In this document: positions 1-12,520 of the stretch, one piece after another
Layout of the letters: each line of letters begins with the position of its first letter
Position numbering within the stretch: position 1 is the stretch's first letter
Source of the DNA: Haliclona indistincta
Taxonomy: Eukaryota > Porifera > Demospongiae > Haplosclerida > Chalinidae
Assembly: GCA_964017065.1 (NCBI GenBank)
Contig: OZ024788.1
Span: 1,258,305-1,322,304, forward strand
Length of the DNA stretch: 64,000 bases
Direction of reading: 5' to 3'
Position numbers and translations under genes: made by a program
The notes under the pieces: model-generated
What the model was told of the DNA's origin: nothing
Databases searched by the model: none
The model's input: the letters and a program-made list of their open reading frames with translations, nothing else

Positions 1-540
1 CTCACTATTCTTAACTTGAACACAAAGTTAGAATCTTTATTAGAATTCTTCTTTCACCAGAAGAATTGTTTTCCCTTAGTCTCTGTCTTAATTCCAGTAG
101 CTAAAGAGTTGCATCATCAAGGAATGGACAAAGAGGGCATTCTTCTCTCTCGTTGCATCAAGGCTCTAGATGATCATCTTAGCTCTACTTCAGTTCCTTG
201 TGAACCAACCAACTGGTCTCACGATATCACTCTTAAATGCACTTGCAATGACTGTAAGAAGCTACAGGAGTTTCTTGTACACCCAAATCAGACTCAGTTT
301 GTAGTCGACGGTGATGAGTATCATCTTGAGACAGAACTACGTACAGCATGTTCACAGTTTAAAGATTTTGACTTCCGTAGAATGCAGGTTGTTCTGACGA
401 AGACTCATCGTACTTTCGAGACAAAACTGCAAGAATATCAAGACAACCTGAAGACGCTTGATGATCTTCGTCAACTTTCTCAATCAGATGCCGATAGTGG
501 TGAAGAACCTTCAGCAAAACACAGGAAACGTGATATGTAA
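1..540 (+). CDS. 2OG/Fe(II) oxygenase copy 0, C-terminal end (cut by window start)
   Basis: Open frame from the first base to TAA at 538-540. It encodes the C-terminal domain shared by the three fuller copies downstream: a stretch starting LESLLEFFFHQKN, a CTCNDC cysteine cluster followed by KKLQEFLVHP, a VLTKTHRTFE motif and a polar tail ending HRKRDM. The catalytic half lies before the window. A similar C-terminal region follows the oxygenase domain in many fungal 2OG proteins (family knowledge); its role is unknown. Nearly identical at the base level to 9567-10118 and 19678-20166, so it marks the left end of a tandem duplication. Whether the whole gene is intact cannot be judged. Confidence 0.75.
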   Translation, partial: LTILNLNTKLESLLEFFFHQKNCFPLVSVLIPVAKELHHQGMDKEGILLSRCIKALDDHLSSTSVPCEPTNWSHDITLKCTCNDCKKLQEFLVHPNQTQFVVDGDEYHLETELRTACSQFKDFDFRRMQVVLTKTHRTFETKLQEYQDNLKTLDDLRQLSQSDADSGEEPSAKHRKRDM

Positions 541-681
541 TGTACTCTCAGTCTAGTATGTATGTACTAAATTGCTGTTTTGGGTTTATTTGCTGATTTT
601 CTTGAAAAGTCATCATTTTAATTGTAACACATTACTTACTTCAGCGTTTGAGTCTAGCCAGTCTATATCTGGGAACTGTTG

Positions 682-3449
682 GACAGAGCTGATACAGTCA
701 GATACAGCTGGTACAGTCAGACAGAGCTGATACAGTCAGACAGAGCTGATACAGTCAGACAGAGCTGGTACAGTCAGACAGAGCTGATACAGTCAGACAG
801 AGCTGGTACACTCAGACAGAGCTGGTACAGTCAGACAGAGCTGGTACAGTCAGACAGAGCTGATACAGTCAGACAGAGCTGGTACAGTCAGACAGAGCTG
901 ATACAGTCAGATACAGCTGATACAGTCAGACAGAGCTGGTACAGTCAGACAGAGCTGGTACAGTCAGACAGAGCTGGTACAGTCAGACAGAGCTGATACA
1001 GTCAGATACAGCTGATACAGTCAGACAGAGCTGGTACAGTCAGACAGAGCTGGTACAGTCAGACAGAGCTGGTACAGTCAGACAGAGCTGGTACAGTCAG
1101 ACAGAGCTGGTACACTCAGACAGAGCTGGTACAGTCAGACAGAGCTGGTACAGTCAGACAGAGCTGGTACACTCAGACAGAGCTGGTACAGTCAGACAGA
1201 GCTGGTACAGTCAGACAGAGCTGATACAGTCAGACAGAGCTGGTACAGTCAGACAGAGCTGGTACACTCAGACAGAGCTGGTACAGTCAGATACAGCTGA
1301 TACAGTCAGACAGAGCTGGTACACTCAGACAGAGCTGGTACAGTCAGACAGAGCTGGTACACTCAGACAGAGCTGGTACAGTCAGACAGAGCTGGTACAG
1401 TCAGACAGAGCTGGTACATGCAGTCAGATACAGCTGGTACAGTCAGACAGAGCTGGTACAGTCAGACAGAGCTGGTACAGTCAGATACAGCTGATACAGT
1501 CAGACAGAGCTGGTACACTCAGACAGAGCTGATACAGTCAGACAGAGCTGGTACACTCAGACAGAGCTGGTACACTACAGACAGAGCTGGTACAGTCAGA
1601 CAGAGCTGGTACAGTCAGACAGAGCTGGTACATGCAGTCAGATACAGCTGGTACAGTCAGACAGAGCTGGTACAGTCAGACAGAGCTGGTACAGTCAGAT
1701 ACAGCTGATACAGTCAGACAGAGCTGGTACACTCAGACAGAGCTGGTACAGTCAGATACAGCTGATACAGTCAGACAGAGCTGGTACACTCAGACAGAGC
1801 TGGTACAGTCAGACAGAGCTGGTACACTCAGACAGAGCTGGTACAGTCAGACAGAGCTGGTACACTCAGACAGAGCTGGTACACTCAGACAGAGCTGGTA
1901 CAGTCAGACAGAGCTGGTACACTCAGACAGAGCTGGTACAGTCAGATACAGCTGATACAGTCAGACAGAGCTGGTACACTCAGACAGAGCTGGTACAGTC
2001 AGACAGAGCTGGTACACTCAGACAGAGCTGGTACAGTCAGACAGAGCTGGTACAGTCAGACAGAGCTGGTACAGTCAGACAGAGCTGGTACAGTCAGATA
2101 CAGCTGGTACAGTCAGACAGAGCTGGTACAGTCAGACAGAGCTGGTACAGTCAGATACAGCTGATACAGTCAGACAGAGCTGGTACACTCAGACAGAGCT
2201 GATACAGTCAGACAGAGCTGGTACAGTCAGACAGAGCTGGTACACTCAGACAGAGCTGGTACAGTCAGATACAGCTGATACAGTCAGACAGAGCTGGTAC
2301 ACTCAGACAGAGCTGGTACAGTCAGACAGAGCTGGTACACTCAGACAGAGCTGGTACAGTCAGACAGAGCTGGTACAGTCAGACAGAGCTGGTACAGTCA
2401 GACAGAGCTGGTACAGTCAGACAGAGCTGGTACAGTCAGATACAGCTGATACAGTCAGACAGAGCTGGTACACTCAGACAGAGCTGATACAGTCAGACAG
2501 AGCTGGTACAGTCAGACAGAGCTGGTACACTCAGACAGAGCTGGTACACTCAGACAGAGCTGATACAGTCAGACAGAGCTGGTACAGTCAGACAGAGCTG
2601 ATACAGTCAGACAGAGCTGGTACAGTCAGACAGAGCTGGTACACTCAGACAGAGCTGGTACACTCAGACAGAGCTGATACAGTCAGACAGAGCTGGTACA
2701 GTCAGACAGAGCTGGTACAGTCAGACAGAGCTGGTACAGTCAGACAGAGCTGGTACACTCAGACAGAGCTGGTACACTCAGACAGAGCTGGTACAGTCAG
2801 ACAGAGCTGGTACAGTCAGACAGAGCTGGTATACAGTCAGACAGAGCTGGTACACTCAGACAGAGCTGGTACAGTCAGACAGAGCTGGTACACTCAGACA
2901 GAGCTGGTACACTCAGACAGAGCTGATACAGTCAGACAGAGCTGGTACAGTCAGACAGAGCTGGTACACTCAGACAGAGCTGGTACACTCAGACAGAGCT
3001 GGTACACTACAGTCAGACAGAGCTGGTACAGTCAGACAGAGCTGGTACACTACAGTCAGACAGAGCTGGTACAGTCAGACAGAGCTGATACAGTCAGACA
3101 GAGCTGATACAGTCAGACAGAGCTGGTACACTACAGTCAGACAGAGCTGGTACAGTCAGACAGAGCTGGTACACTCAGACAGAGCTGGTACAGTCAGACA
3201 GAGCTGGTACAGTCAGACAGAGCTGGTACAGTCAGACAGAGCTGATACACTCAGACAGAGCTGGTACAGTCAGACAGAGCTGGTACACTCAGACAGAGCT
3301 GATACACTCAGACAGAGCTGGTACACTCAGACAGAGCTGATACACTCAGACAGAGATGGTACACTCAGACAGAGCTGGTACACTCAGACAGAGCTGGTAC
3401 ACTCAGACAGTCAGACAGAGCTGGTACACTCAGACAGAGCTGGTACAGT
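682..3449. repeat. 19-bp minisatellite array, about 145 units
   Basis: Tandem units of 19 bp, consensus GACAGAGCTGGTACAGTCA, with common variants (GATACAG for GACAGAG, TGATACAG for TGGTACAG, CACTCAG for CAGTCAG) and a few units with 2-4 extra bases (for example at 1417 and 1631). It starts about 140 bases after the 2OG stop. Because 19 is not a multiple of 3 and the units lack stops, long but meaningless open frames appear; I do not call them genes. A shorter array sits at the same place after 2OG copy 1, and about one unit after copy 3. Confidence 0.97.
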
Positions 3450-4523
3450 TGTGGGGGCTAGCTATAGCTCTGTTGGAGAGATAACAAGTTATGTGACATC
3501 AGTGCATGACTCTGTAGTTATACCTCCTACATCACAGTGCTGACAATGCAGCACAGTAGAATTTTGTCTATCTGCTTCCAAAATTTTGTTGGTGACAGCC
3601 ATTAATGGATGAAGTGTTGATATGCATGCAAGCTGGTCAGCAGCAAAGGTTGAGCTAAACCTTGAGCTCATGGTTGAGGCTATTATCCAGAGTATAATTT
3701 AAATATTAATTTTATTCTTTCATTGTCTCCATCCCAGGTTACACATTTTTGGAGCTCAAAATTTGTTTGTTGTGCCAGCAATATAATTATGCTTCTATGC
3801 TTTGACGTCTAATAATGCTCAAAATTGATATGATTGTTATTATTAAAAATATTATCATTTGCTTTATGTGTGTCACAAGCACATTAGTCTCGCATTGTAT
3901 CCACCATTTTGTTTTCTGACCATACAAAATTTTCTGAATTCACTTTTTCTTTAAAGAATGAAAGTCTTTGTACCCCAATCGTTCCTATGACCACAATAAT
4001 TTCCTTCCTATTTTTCCCATTCCAGTTCCTACTCTAAATCTTTTTCCCCTCTACCATTTTTCTGTGGAACTCTTTAGATTCTTCAATTAAGTCTTCTCTC
4101 TCTAGTTTTTCGTATATCAAGTCTCTTATTAAACCCACTCCACCCCACTAAAAATAATAACTCACTACTGTCTACCATAACAAGTGGAGATCTGTGAGCA
4201 TGTTTGACGGCTCCTCTTTGAACTTGATCATGAACAGTTAATAAATTTTTGCATCGCAGTCTTATTTAAAATATTTCTTTTTCTCCTTTATTTAATTTGC
4301 CTTTAATCTTTACTCGCTTGCCTTTATGTTCATTACCATAACAAAATATTAATATTCTATTACACTGTATTTACAATTTTTTCCTCTCTACCAGCCCCTG
4401 GCTATTGAGCATTACTTTTCCCATCATAGTAAAAAATGACTCCATTGCCATGTCCGAATCAAAATTATATTTTATCATTGTTTAGTAACAAACAACTCAA
4501 GCATTATTTAGTCTCAGTTCAAC
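3450..4523. other. Intergenic, duplicated at 11455-12520
   Basis: AT-rich sequence with no gene that I recognise. It matches 11455-12520 throughout and 29150-30690 in parts, so it is part of the duplicated module between the 2OG 3' end and the NLR 3' end. Small indels separate the copies. Confidence 0.7.
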
Positions 4524-5911
4524 TCAGCTTATGCATGTTAGAGAACTAGAACGAGTCATTGTTCTGCTGCGCATGCGATCGTTTGCAGGTGCATTTGAAT
4601 TCATTATTTGCAACAGAAGAGGTGGTTGCCTATCTCTGGCAGCATCTTGAAGTGTCTGTATTGGTGTTTTCCTTAGCCTTGGGTCTATATTTGTAACTAA
4701 AGATGCTGCTCTTGGATAGCTACTAGACAACTGATTTTCATCATCATCATCATCATTCATTGTACTAATGATAAGTGTCAGATCATTGAGTTCTTGATTT
4801 GATTTAAGCACTTCGGCCAGACTTAACGGCCCAATGATAGTGTCTTCAACAAGGAGTTTTTTAAGATTTTTGTTTCCGCAGAGAAGATCTTGGATTTTAC
4901 ATTCAAAATCTAATAATTTGCCTTTTAAATGCACTGCTTCTAGCGATGAAGAACCAAAAAGAGCCTCGAGTATATCGAGGTCAATCTTCTTACAACTATC
5001 CAGTTCAATCTTTTTTAAAAATGCACAGCTCTTCAGAAAATCTTCTAGAACTCCGGAATCTTCCCTTTCAAATTCAACAAAGTAGAGCTGAAGGCAGTGA
5101 AGATTGTAGCAATACTTGTTTATTATTGGCTGCAATACTTTAAAAGGAGCACTTAGAAGTTTTAGTACTTGTATCGTTCCTGCCTGCCATGTCCTGTCCA
5201 ATCTGCCCTCTTCAAAACCTTTTATAAAGAAATCAGCTTCTTCTTCACTATGCACAGTAATATTCCACTGCCCACCAATACGACAGATACAATGACCTAT
5301 GACGTAATAGTCAAATGGCATTTTCCCACTTACACTAATTGCTCTTTTATTGAATAACATTTCACAAAGTATTGGAATTCTTTGCATGATGGTATCGCAT
5401 TCGTACACACAACGAACCACTTGAATTAGATTGTGCTGGTCTTCTATAATAAGTTGAAGTATATTTCCCACTTTCGAACACAAACTATCACCATTTTGTG
5501 CACAGCAGAAACCGGTCAAGAACCTTAAAACTTCTCTTTTACCAAATGAAGACGGTACTTCTGATTCAGTAAACAATATGTGGAGAGCAGCCAAATATTC
5601 TTGTAGTATCAGATGCAAGTAACTAAACTCATATGTAGGACCAAAGACTTTCAGCTTCAGCTTTATATTTGCATCAAACCAAGATGATCAAAACCATAGA
5701 TAAGAGTATATGTGTATTTCTCACTAGTCAAACCCTCATAAGCAATATGGACCAATTTATAAAATTGATCACGTATTGGAGGAGGAAGTTTGTTAACTTC
5801 TTCTCGGCTTTGGAAAGATGGAGGCATAACAAACTCATCTGGCACCTGTTCTTCTCGAACTAAATGCCGACGAACAAGGCTGCGAGTTAGAGCGTCAAAC
5901 AGATGAGTCAT
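4524..5911 (-). pseudogene. NLR 3' fragment 1 (no NACHT)
   Basis: Reverse-strand fragment nearly identical to the last 500 or so codons of the complete NLR at 30707-34339. It begins at MTHLFDALTRSLVRRHLV and carries the helical region (LHLILQEYLAALHI), the winged-helix/HD2-like part and the LRR-like C-terminus, ending SSSLTCIS. It lacks signal peptide, TM, Walker A and Walker B. One extra base near 5667 relative to the intact gene puts a stop after GLMQI and breaks the frame into 5911-5663 and 5618-4524. Upstream (rising coordinates) it abuts a decayed 2OG sequence, so the truncation is a rearrangement junction. It could be transcribed but cannot act as an NTPase. Confidence 0.85.
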
Positions 5912-5934
5912 AGTTTTTATTTGGGGTAGTTGCT

Positions 5935-6591
5935 AGCTAGTTGGTGGTGAACTGAAACCAGCTGAGCAACAAGAAGTCTGTTGCCAACATTGTATCCTTC
6001 AGTAAGATAAATTTATAAATTTGATCACAAACACAGTTACATTCAGCGGTTACATTTACACTTTTGTCTTATTTTTATCTATATATTCTTGACTACATTA
6101 TTGCATCCGTTTTACTGGAATTCTTAATTCTTTCCAGAATACCCATTTTCCGTTCAGTGGTCTCTGTCTTGCATCAACAAAGAGCAGTAGCATTCTTCTC
6201 TCTCGTTGCATCAAGGCTCTAGATGATCAGATTAGCTCTACTCCAGTTCCTTGCGAACCAACCAACTGGTCTCACGATATCACTCTTAAATGCACTTGCA
6301 ATGACTGTAAGAAGCTACAGGAGTTTCTAATCAGACTCGATTTGAAATCGATAGTGAAACAGCTCGACATCATCTCAAGAAGGAGCTAGTACATACATCG
6401 TGTCACACAATGATTTTAGATATCACAAGTACGTGACATGGGTTATGACCAAGAATTGTCTTTCGCTTGAAACAAAACTGCAAGAATATCAAGCCAACTT
6501 GACGACCCTTGCTGATCTTCGTCAAGTTTCCCAATCAGCTGCTGATAGTGGTGAAGAGCCTTCAGTGAAATACAGGAAACTGGATATGTAA
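5935..6591 (+). pseudogene. Decayed 2OG 3' remnant (unit 1)
   Basis: Begins with a diverged version of the GCTAGTTGGTGGTGA...GAGCAACAAGA stretch of the 2OG C-terminal exon. It continues with recognisable blocks (CTCTCTCGTTGCATCAAGGC, the CTCNDC coding stretch, and an ending YRKLDM then TAA at 6591). Internal deletions and frameshifts make it non-coding. It is more diverged than the other copies, so it is an older remnant carried inside the recent duplication; the twin is at 13925-14594. Confidence 0.75.
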
Positions 6592-7670
6592 TGTACTCTC
6601 AGACACTGCTGCTGCTGCTGTTTGTGCTATTTTAGTTGGATAAAAACAACTAGGATAGCTTTTACTAATTTTATAGTTTAAAAAATACCAACCTTATGGT
6701 ATAAATTACACATGATTGTATATCAATAGTATACTGACACAAAAAGTGTCCAAGCTTCCTCAGAAAACTTTGTGACTGTTTAACGTGAGTCATTTTGTAC
6801 GATTGAATGTAATGTTTGTGTACTCGCTGTGAATAACAGTGTATTTACTGACTGTGAATTTGTTTATTGACTCCTCCCAGGAGGAGATCCTCATCAGCCA
6901 CTCAGAGACAAAGGTGTGTCTCATGCATGTTGTTTCTTCAAGGCAGTAACCGCTTGCTCCAGTGTGTCGCATTCAATTGCAGGCAGCATCCGGAACACTT
7001 CCAAGGCTAATTTGTTCAGGTGTTCACTTTCAGACCAGCCAGCAAACCTCGTCAAACCTCTCAATCCACTGGTAAGAGTTCATGCACAACTCTTAATTAT
7101 GAATTTGAGGTTCCACATGCTCATGCATGCCTCTGTTCACTTACCTGCCATGTGTGCTGACAATGCACAGCAGAATTTTGTCTTTCTCGCAATTTGCTGC
7201 TTTGAAGCAGCATGGTGACAATGAATGAAGTGTTATAGCATGCATGACCCTTGCTAGGCATGATGAGGCAAGCTGGTCAGCACCAAATTAAAGTGCACTC
7301 TGCAAACCTTGATGAAAAAGTATGCTATTAAAATGCAAGTAGCTACTTTATGCATGACTGAGCAAGAATACACATACAAGAATCTTGTTCAACCATTATA
7401 TATTGTGTATATGACTGTATAATGACTGTATAAGGTAATGTGTATAGGTCCTCTATAATAATAAATAACTGAAACGCAATGTATGTGTATTAAGTCCACC
7501 TCTCAGACACTCTTCTGTTTCAGCTGCATGCTTAGCAGACCGGTTGAGTCTTGCCATGATCTGAGAATGTGCCTGTACAGCAGTACTAGTGCATGCATGC
7601 ATAGTTTAATGATTTTCAGTCAAGAGTGCTGATTCTTGGCAGAATGTGCTGAGGTGGCATGCCCCGCGGG
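6592..7670. other. Intergenic and upstream region of 2OG copy 1
   Basis: No gene seen. It matches 14595-15683 almost base for base, including short runs such as GCATGCATGCAT near 7592. The right part is the putative upstream promoter region of 2OG copy 1. I see no other recognisable regulatory element apart from the TATA box listed separately. Confidence 0.6.
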
Positions 7671-7678
7671 TATAAATA
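7671..7678 (+). promoter_or_regulatory. TATA box of 2OG copy 1
   Basis: TATAAATA lies 118 bases before the ATG at 7789. The same GTATAAATAGGGCAAGG context precedes copy 2, where a transposon has inserted exactly here and duplicated GTATAAAT (see 15692-17769). Function is inferred from position and consensus. Confidence 0.6.
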
Positions 7679-7788
7679 GGGCAAGGAGAGAACAGCATCG
7701 ATCGTTGACTCATTCAAGACGAAGTCATAAGTGCTGGGAATCATTCCCCATACGTTGCTTCCGTTCAAAAGTATCTAGTGCGATCACA

Positions 7789-10118
7789 ATGTCTACGTCG
7801 CGGTTGTTGGAAATTCTACAGAACGTGAAGAATCCAGGCAGTTTTGCAACAGGAGGTGTCATCCATCGGCGTCCAGCAATCAAAATCGAAGGCATACCCG
7901 AGACCATAAGGCAGTCAATTCAAGAGCCGGAGGCAAAAGCTATCATTGAGAAGTGTTCTCGAGCTCCCTATGGTCGTGGTGAAGAAACTATCGTGGACAC
8001 GAGCGTGAGAAAAACATGGCAGCTCGATCCATCACAATTTACCGTTTATGTTGGATATTCCATTGACAATGCCGCTAATAAATGGAAGCAATCGCTTGAT
8101 ACTCTCGTCAACGAAGTAAAGCTTGATTTGGGCTTTGCTGCTTCACAAGACGTCTCGTGTGAGCTGTATAAATTACTACTGTATGAACCAGGCGGTTTCT
8201 TCAAGGTGAGAACAGAGTATGCATGCAGAATCATTAACACTTTGCACGTGTGTCATTAAAATGCAGTAGCTTTCAATATCTCTTACTCTATAGCCTCACA
8301 GAGACACAGAGAAGGTTGATGGTATGTTTGGGACTCTCGTCATACAACTACCATCAGATTACAAGGGAGGACAGCTTGTTGTACACCATCAAGGAGAGAA
8401 GAAGACATTTGACTTTAGCGACAAAGGATGGGTTTTCTTATTATGCAGCTTTTTACGCAGACTGTCAGCACGAGATTAGTGAGGTTACTGAGGGATATCG
8501 ACTCTGCCTCATCTACAACTTGGTCTCCAGAGCAGCTCAAGCAGTGCCACCAGCCATTCCATCAGAGGACAACAGTGATGCTGTTGCTGAGGTGGTGAAG
8601 ATTATCAGTGAATGGACAGCAGATGAGAATGGCCCCTCTATGACATTACATCGTCTAGACCATAAGTACTGTACAGCCAGCCTCTCATTCAGTACACTCA
8701 AGAACAAAGATAGAGCTGTTGCTGACGTGCTACTAAACGCAAGAAAGCAAGTCAATTTTGATTTGTATCTTACTATTGTAGAGAAAAATGAACAGTGGAA
8801 TGGTGGCGATCTATTTGATGAACTTGTGTCATCAAACCTTACAGTGTACAACTCTATAACACCTAGTGGCAAGAAGGAGCGTGTAGAAGTGACTGAAAAG
8901 CAACTGAATGGATTAATGACAACAGATGATGCAGAGGCTGACTACGAAGAATTTGAAGAAGCCACAGGCAATGAAGGAGCTACTATTGATAAGACATACT
9001 TGCGAACTTTTCTTTTAGTTCGTCCTCATAATCTGGCTGCACTTGGATTAGATGGTATGATAGAACGACTAGAAGAGGCTATTGATGATACTCCAAAAGA
9101 TTCAACAAAATGGAAGCAGTGGGAGGAGCTAGCTGAAAGTCTTGTAGCAAAATCTGAGAAAGAGATGTCGTCACGACTAGGTGCAATGCTTCGTTGCCTG
9201 CATGTGTGTCTCACAAAATGCCGAACTAGCAAACACATTTCTAGTGAATATCTCTGCTTTTCATTCCAGTTGCTCCATTTTAAACAATTCCAGTGATGTG
9301 GTTCATAGAGCATGTAATGTTCTTGGCTGGTCAGCTCTCAAGTCAGGTCTCTGTGAGGTCTTTAAATCAGGCTCTATTTACAGCTGTATAGTGAAATACT
9401 TCTCAAACTAATTGGTGGTGAGCATGCTGTAATGACGCACGAGCAACAAGATGTCTGTCGCCAGCTAGCCAACATTGTTTACAATAATGTTCTTCAACAA
9501 GAGGATAAAGACCTAAATGGCTGGTACACAATATCTAAAGAAACGGTTCGTCTTATGTTCAAGATCCTCACTATTCTTAACTTGAACACAAAGTTAGAAT
9601 CTTTATTAGAATTCTTCTTTCACCAGAAGAATCGTTTTCCCTTAGTCTCTGTCTTAATTCCAGTAGCTAAAGAGTTGCATCATCAAGGAATGGATAAAGA
9701 TGGCATTCTTCTCTCTCGTTGCATCAAGGCTCTAGATGATCATCTTAGCTCTACTTCAGTTCCTTGTGAACCAACCAACTGGTCTCACGATATCACTCTT
9801 AAATGCACTTGCAATGACTGTAAGAAGCTACAGGAGTTTCTTGTACACCCAAATCAGACTCAGTTTGTAATCGATGGTGACTATAGAGCAAGGAATCATC
9901 TTGAGGGAGAACTACGTACATCACGTCCACAGTTTGAAGATTTTGACATCAGTACAATGCAGCAGGTTGTTCTGACCAAGACTCATCGTACTTTCGAGAC
10001 AAAACTGCAAGAATATCAAGACAACCTGAAGACGCTTGATGATCTTCGTCAACTTTCTCAATCAGATGCCGATAGTGGTGAAGAACCTTCAGCAAAACAC
10101 AGGAAACGTGATATGTAA
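7789..10118 (+). pseudogene. 2OG/Fe(II) oxygenase copy 1, frameshifted
   Basis: Same gene model as copy 3: exon 1 7789-8205, intron with GT at 8206 and AG at 8292-8293, exon 2 from 8294. ATG 7789 (MSTSRLLEIL) is chosen because it is conserved in copies 2 and 3. The junction restores KPHRDTEK, the HxD iron-binding motif; the distal His (DCQHE) and the Arg of EGYR follow. Compared with copy 2 there is one extra base near 8434 and a 4-base CATG insertion at 9201-9204, each shifting the frame. A further frame change near 9400 is shared with copy 2. The C-terminal domain (9432-10118, from MTHEQQDVC to HRKRDM) is open. Probably a recent pseudogene unless these are sequence errors. Confidence 0.8.
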
Positions 10119-10251
10119 TGTACTCTCATGTATGTAATAAACTGCTGTTTTGGGTTTATTTACTGATTTTCTTGAAAAGTCATCATTTTAATTGTAACAC
10201 ATTACTTACTTCAGCGTTTGAGTCTAACCAGTCTATATCTGGGAACTGTTG

Positions 10252-11454
10252 GACAGAGCTGATACAGTCAGACAGAGCTGGTACAGTCAGACAGAGCTGG
10301 TACAGTCAGATAGAGCTGATGCAGTCAGACAGAGCTGGTACACTCAGACAGAGCTGGTACAGTCAGACAGAGCTGGTACAGTCAGACAGAGCTGGTACAC
10401 TCAGACAGAGCTGGTACAGTCAGACAGAGCTGGTACACTCAGACAGAGCTGATACAGTCAGATAGAGCTGATACAGTCAGACAGAGCTGGTACAGTCAGA
10501 CAGAGCTGGTACAGTCAGACAGAGCTGGTACACTCAGACAGAGCTGGTACAGTCAGACAGAGCTGATACAGTCAGACAGAGCTGATACAGTCAGATACAG
10601 CTGATACAGTCAGACAGAGCTGGTACAGTCAGACAGAGCTGGTACAGTCAGACAGAGCTGGTACAGTCAGACAGAGCTGGTACAGTCAGACAGAGCTGGT
10701 ACAGTCAGACAGAGCTGGTATACAGTCAGACAGAGCTGGTACAGTCAGACAGAGCTGGTACAGTCAGACAGAGCTGATACAGTCAGACAGAGCTGGTACA
10801 GTCAGACAGAGCTGGTACAGTCAGACAGAGCTGGTACACTACAGTCAGACAGAGCTGGTACAGTCAGACAGAGCTGGTACAGTCAGACAGAGCTGGTACA
10901 GTCAGACAGAGCTGATACAGTCAGACAGAGCTGATACAGTCAGACAGAGCTGGTACAGTCAGACAGAGCTGATACAGTCAGATAGAGCTGGTACAGTCAG
11001 ACAGAGCTGGTACAGTCAGACAGAGCTGGTACAGTCAGACAGAGCTGGTACAGTCAGACAGAGCTGGTATACAGTCAGACAGAGCTGATACAGTCAGATA
11101 CAGCTGATACAGTCAGACAGAGCTGGTACAGTCAGACAGAGCTGGTACAGTCAGACAGAGCTGGTACAGTCAGACAGAGCTGGTACAGTCAGACAGAGCT
11201 GGTACAGTCAGACAGAGCTGGTATACAGTCAGACAGAGCTGCAGCTCTGTACCATGGTACAGTCAGACAGAGCTGGTACAGTCAGACAGAGCTGGTACAG
11301 TCAGACAGAGCTGGTACAGTCAGACAGAGCTGGTACAGTCAGACAGAGCTGGTACAGTCAGACAGAGCTGGTACAGTCAGACAGAGCTGGTACACTCAGA
11401 CAGAGCTGGTACAGTCAGACAGAGCTGGTACAGTCAGACAGAGCTGGTACAGTT
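10252..11454. repeat. 19-bp minisatellite array, about 63 units
   Basis: Same 19-bp unit and same flanks as the array at 682-3449, but less than half as long. It contains several GGTATACAG variants and a palindromic interruption at 11233-11260 in which unit sequence is read back on the opposite strand. Not coding. Confidence 0.97.
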
Positions 11455-12520
11455 GTGGGGGCTAGCTATAGTTCTGTTGGAGAGATAACAAGTTATGTGA
11501 GATCAGTGCATGTCTCTGTAGTTACCTCCCACATCACTGGGCTGACAATGCGGCACAGTAGAATTCTGCCTATCTGGTTCAAAAATTTGGTTGGTGACAG
11601 CCATTAATGGATGAAGTGTTGATTGCACGCAAGCTGGTCAGCAGCAAAGGTTGAGCTCAACCTTGAGCTCATGGTTGAGAGTATAATTTATATTTATTCT
11701 TTTCATTGTCTCCATCCCAGGTTACACCTTTTTGGAACTCAAAATTTGTTCATTATGAGAGCAATAGTTTATATGCTTTGATGTCTAATAATGCTCAATA
11801 TTGATATGATTGTTATTATAAATAATAAGATAAGCAGCATCTGCTTTATGTGTGTCACAAGCTCATTGGTCTCGCACTGTAGACACCATTTTGTTTTCTG
11901 ACCATACAAATTGCTGAATTCACTTTTGCTATAAAGGATGAAAGTCTTTGTACCACATACGTTCCTATGGCCCCAACAACTTCCTTACTATTTTATCTCA
12001 TACCAGTTCATTCTCTAAATCTTTTTCCCCTCTAACAAATTTCTGTGGAACTCTTTATAGATTCTTCTATTAAGTCTTCTCTCTCTAGTTTTTCGTATAT
12101 CAAGTCTCTAGACATTATTATTAAACCCACTCCACCCCACTAAAAATAATAACTCACTACTGTCTACCATAACAAGTGGAGATCTGTGAGCATGTTTGAC
12201 GGCTCCTCTTTGAACTTGATCATGAACAGTTAATAAATTTTTGCATCACAGTCTTATTCAAAATATTTCTTTTTCTCCTTTATTTAATTTGCCTTTAATC
12301 TTTACTCGCTTGCCTTTATGTTCATTACTACTGTCTACCATAACAAATATTAATATTCTATTATTTACAATTTTTTTCCTCTCTACCAGTCCCTGGCTAT
12401 TGAGCATTACTTTTCCCATCATAGTAAAAGATGACTCCATTGCCATACGTCTAAATCAAAGTTATATTTTATCATTGTTTAGTAACAAACAACTCAAGCA
12501 TTAGTTAGTCTCAGTTCAAC
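11455..12520. other. Intergenic, copy of 3450-4523
   Basis: AT-rich and no gene seen. It is the second copy of the spacer between minisatellite and NLR fragment, differing by scattered substitutions and short indels. Confidence 0.7.

Noticed and set aside
679..1955. Open frames of about 100 codons rich in RAGTVRQSWYSQTELVQS-type repeats
   Set aside because: They follow from a stop-free 19-bp minisatellite read in any frame; no start context, no splice signals, and the array length is unstable between copies.
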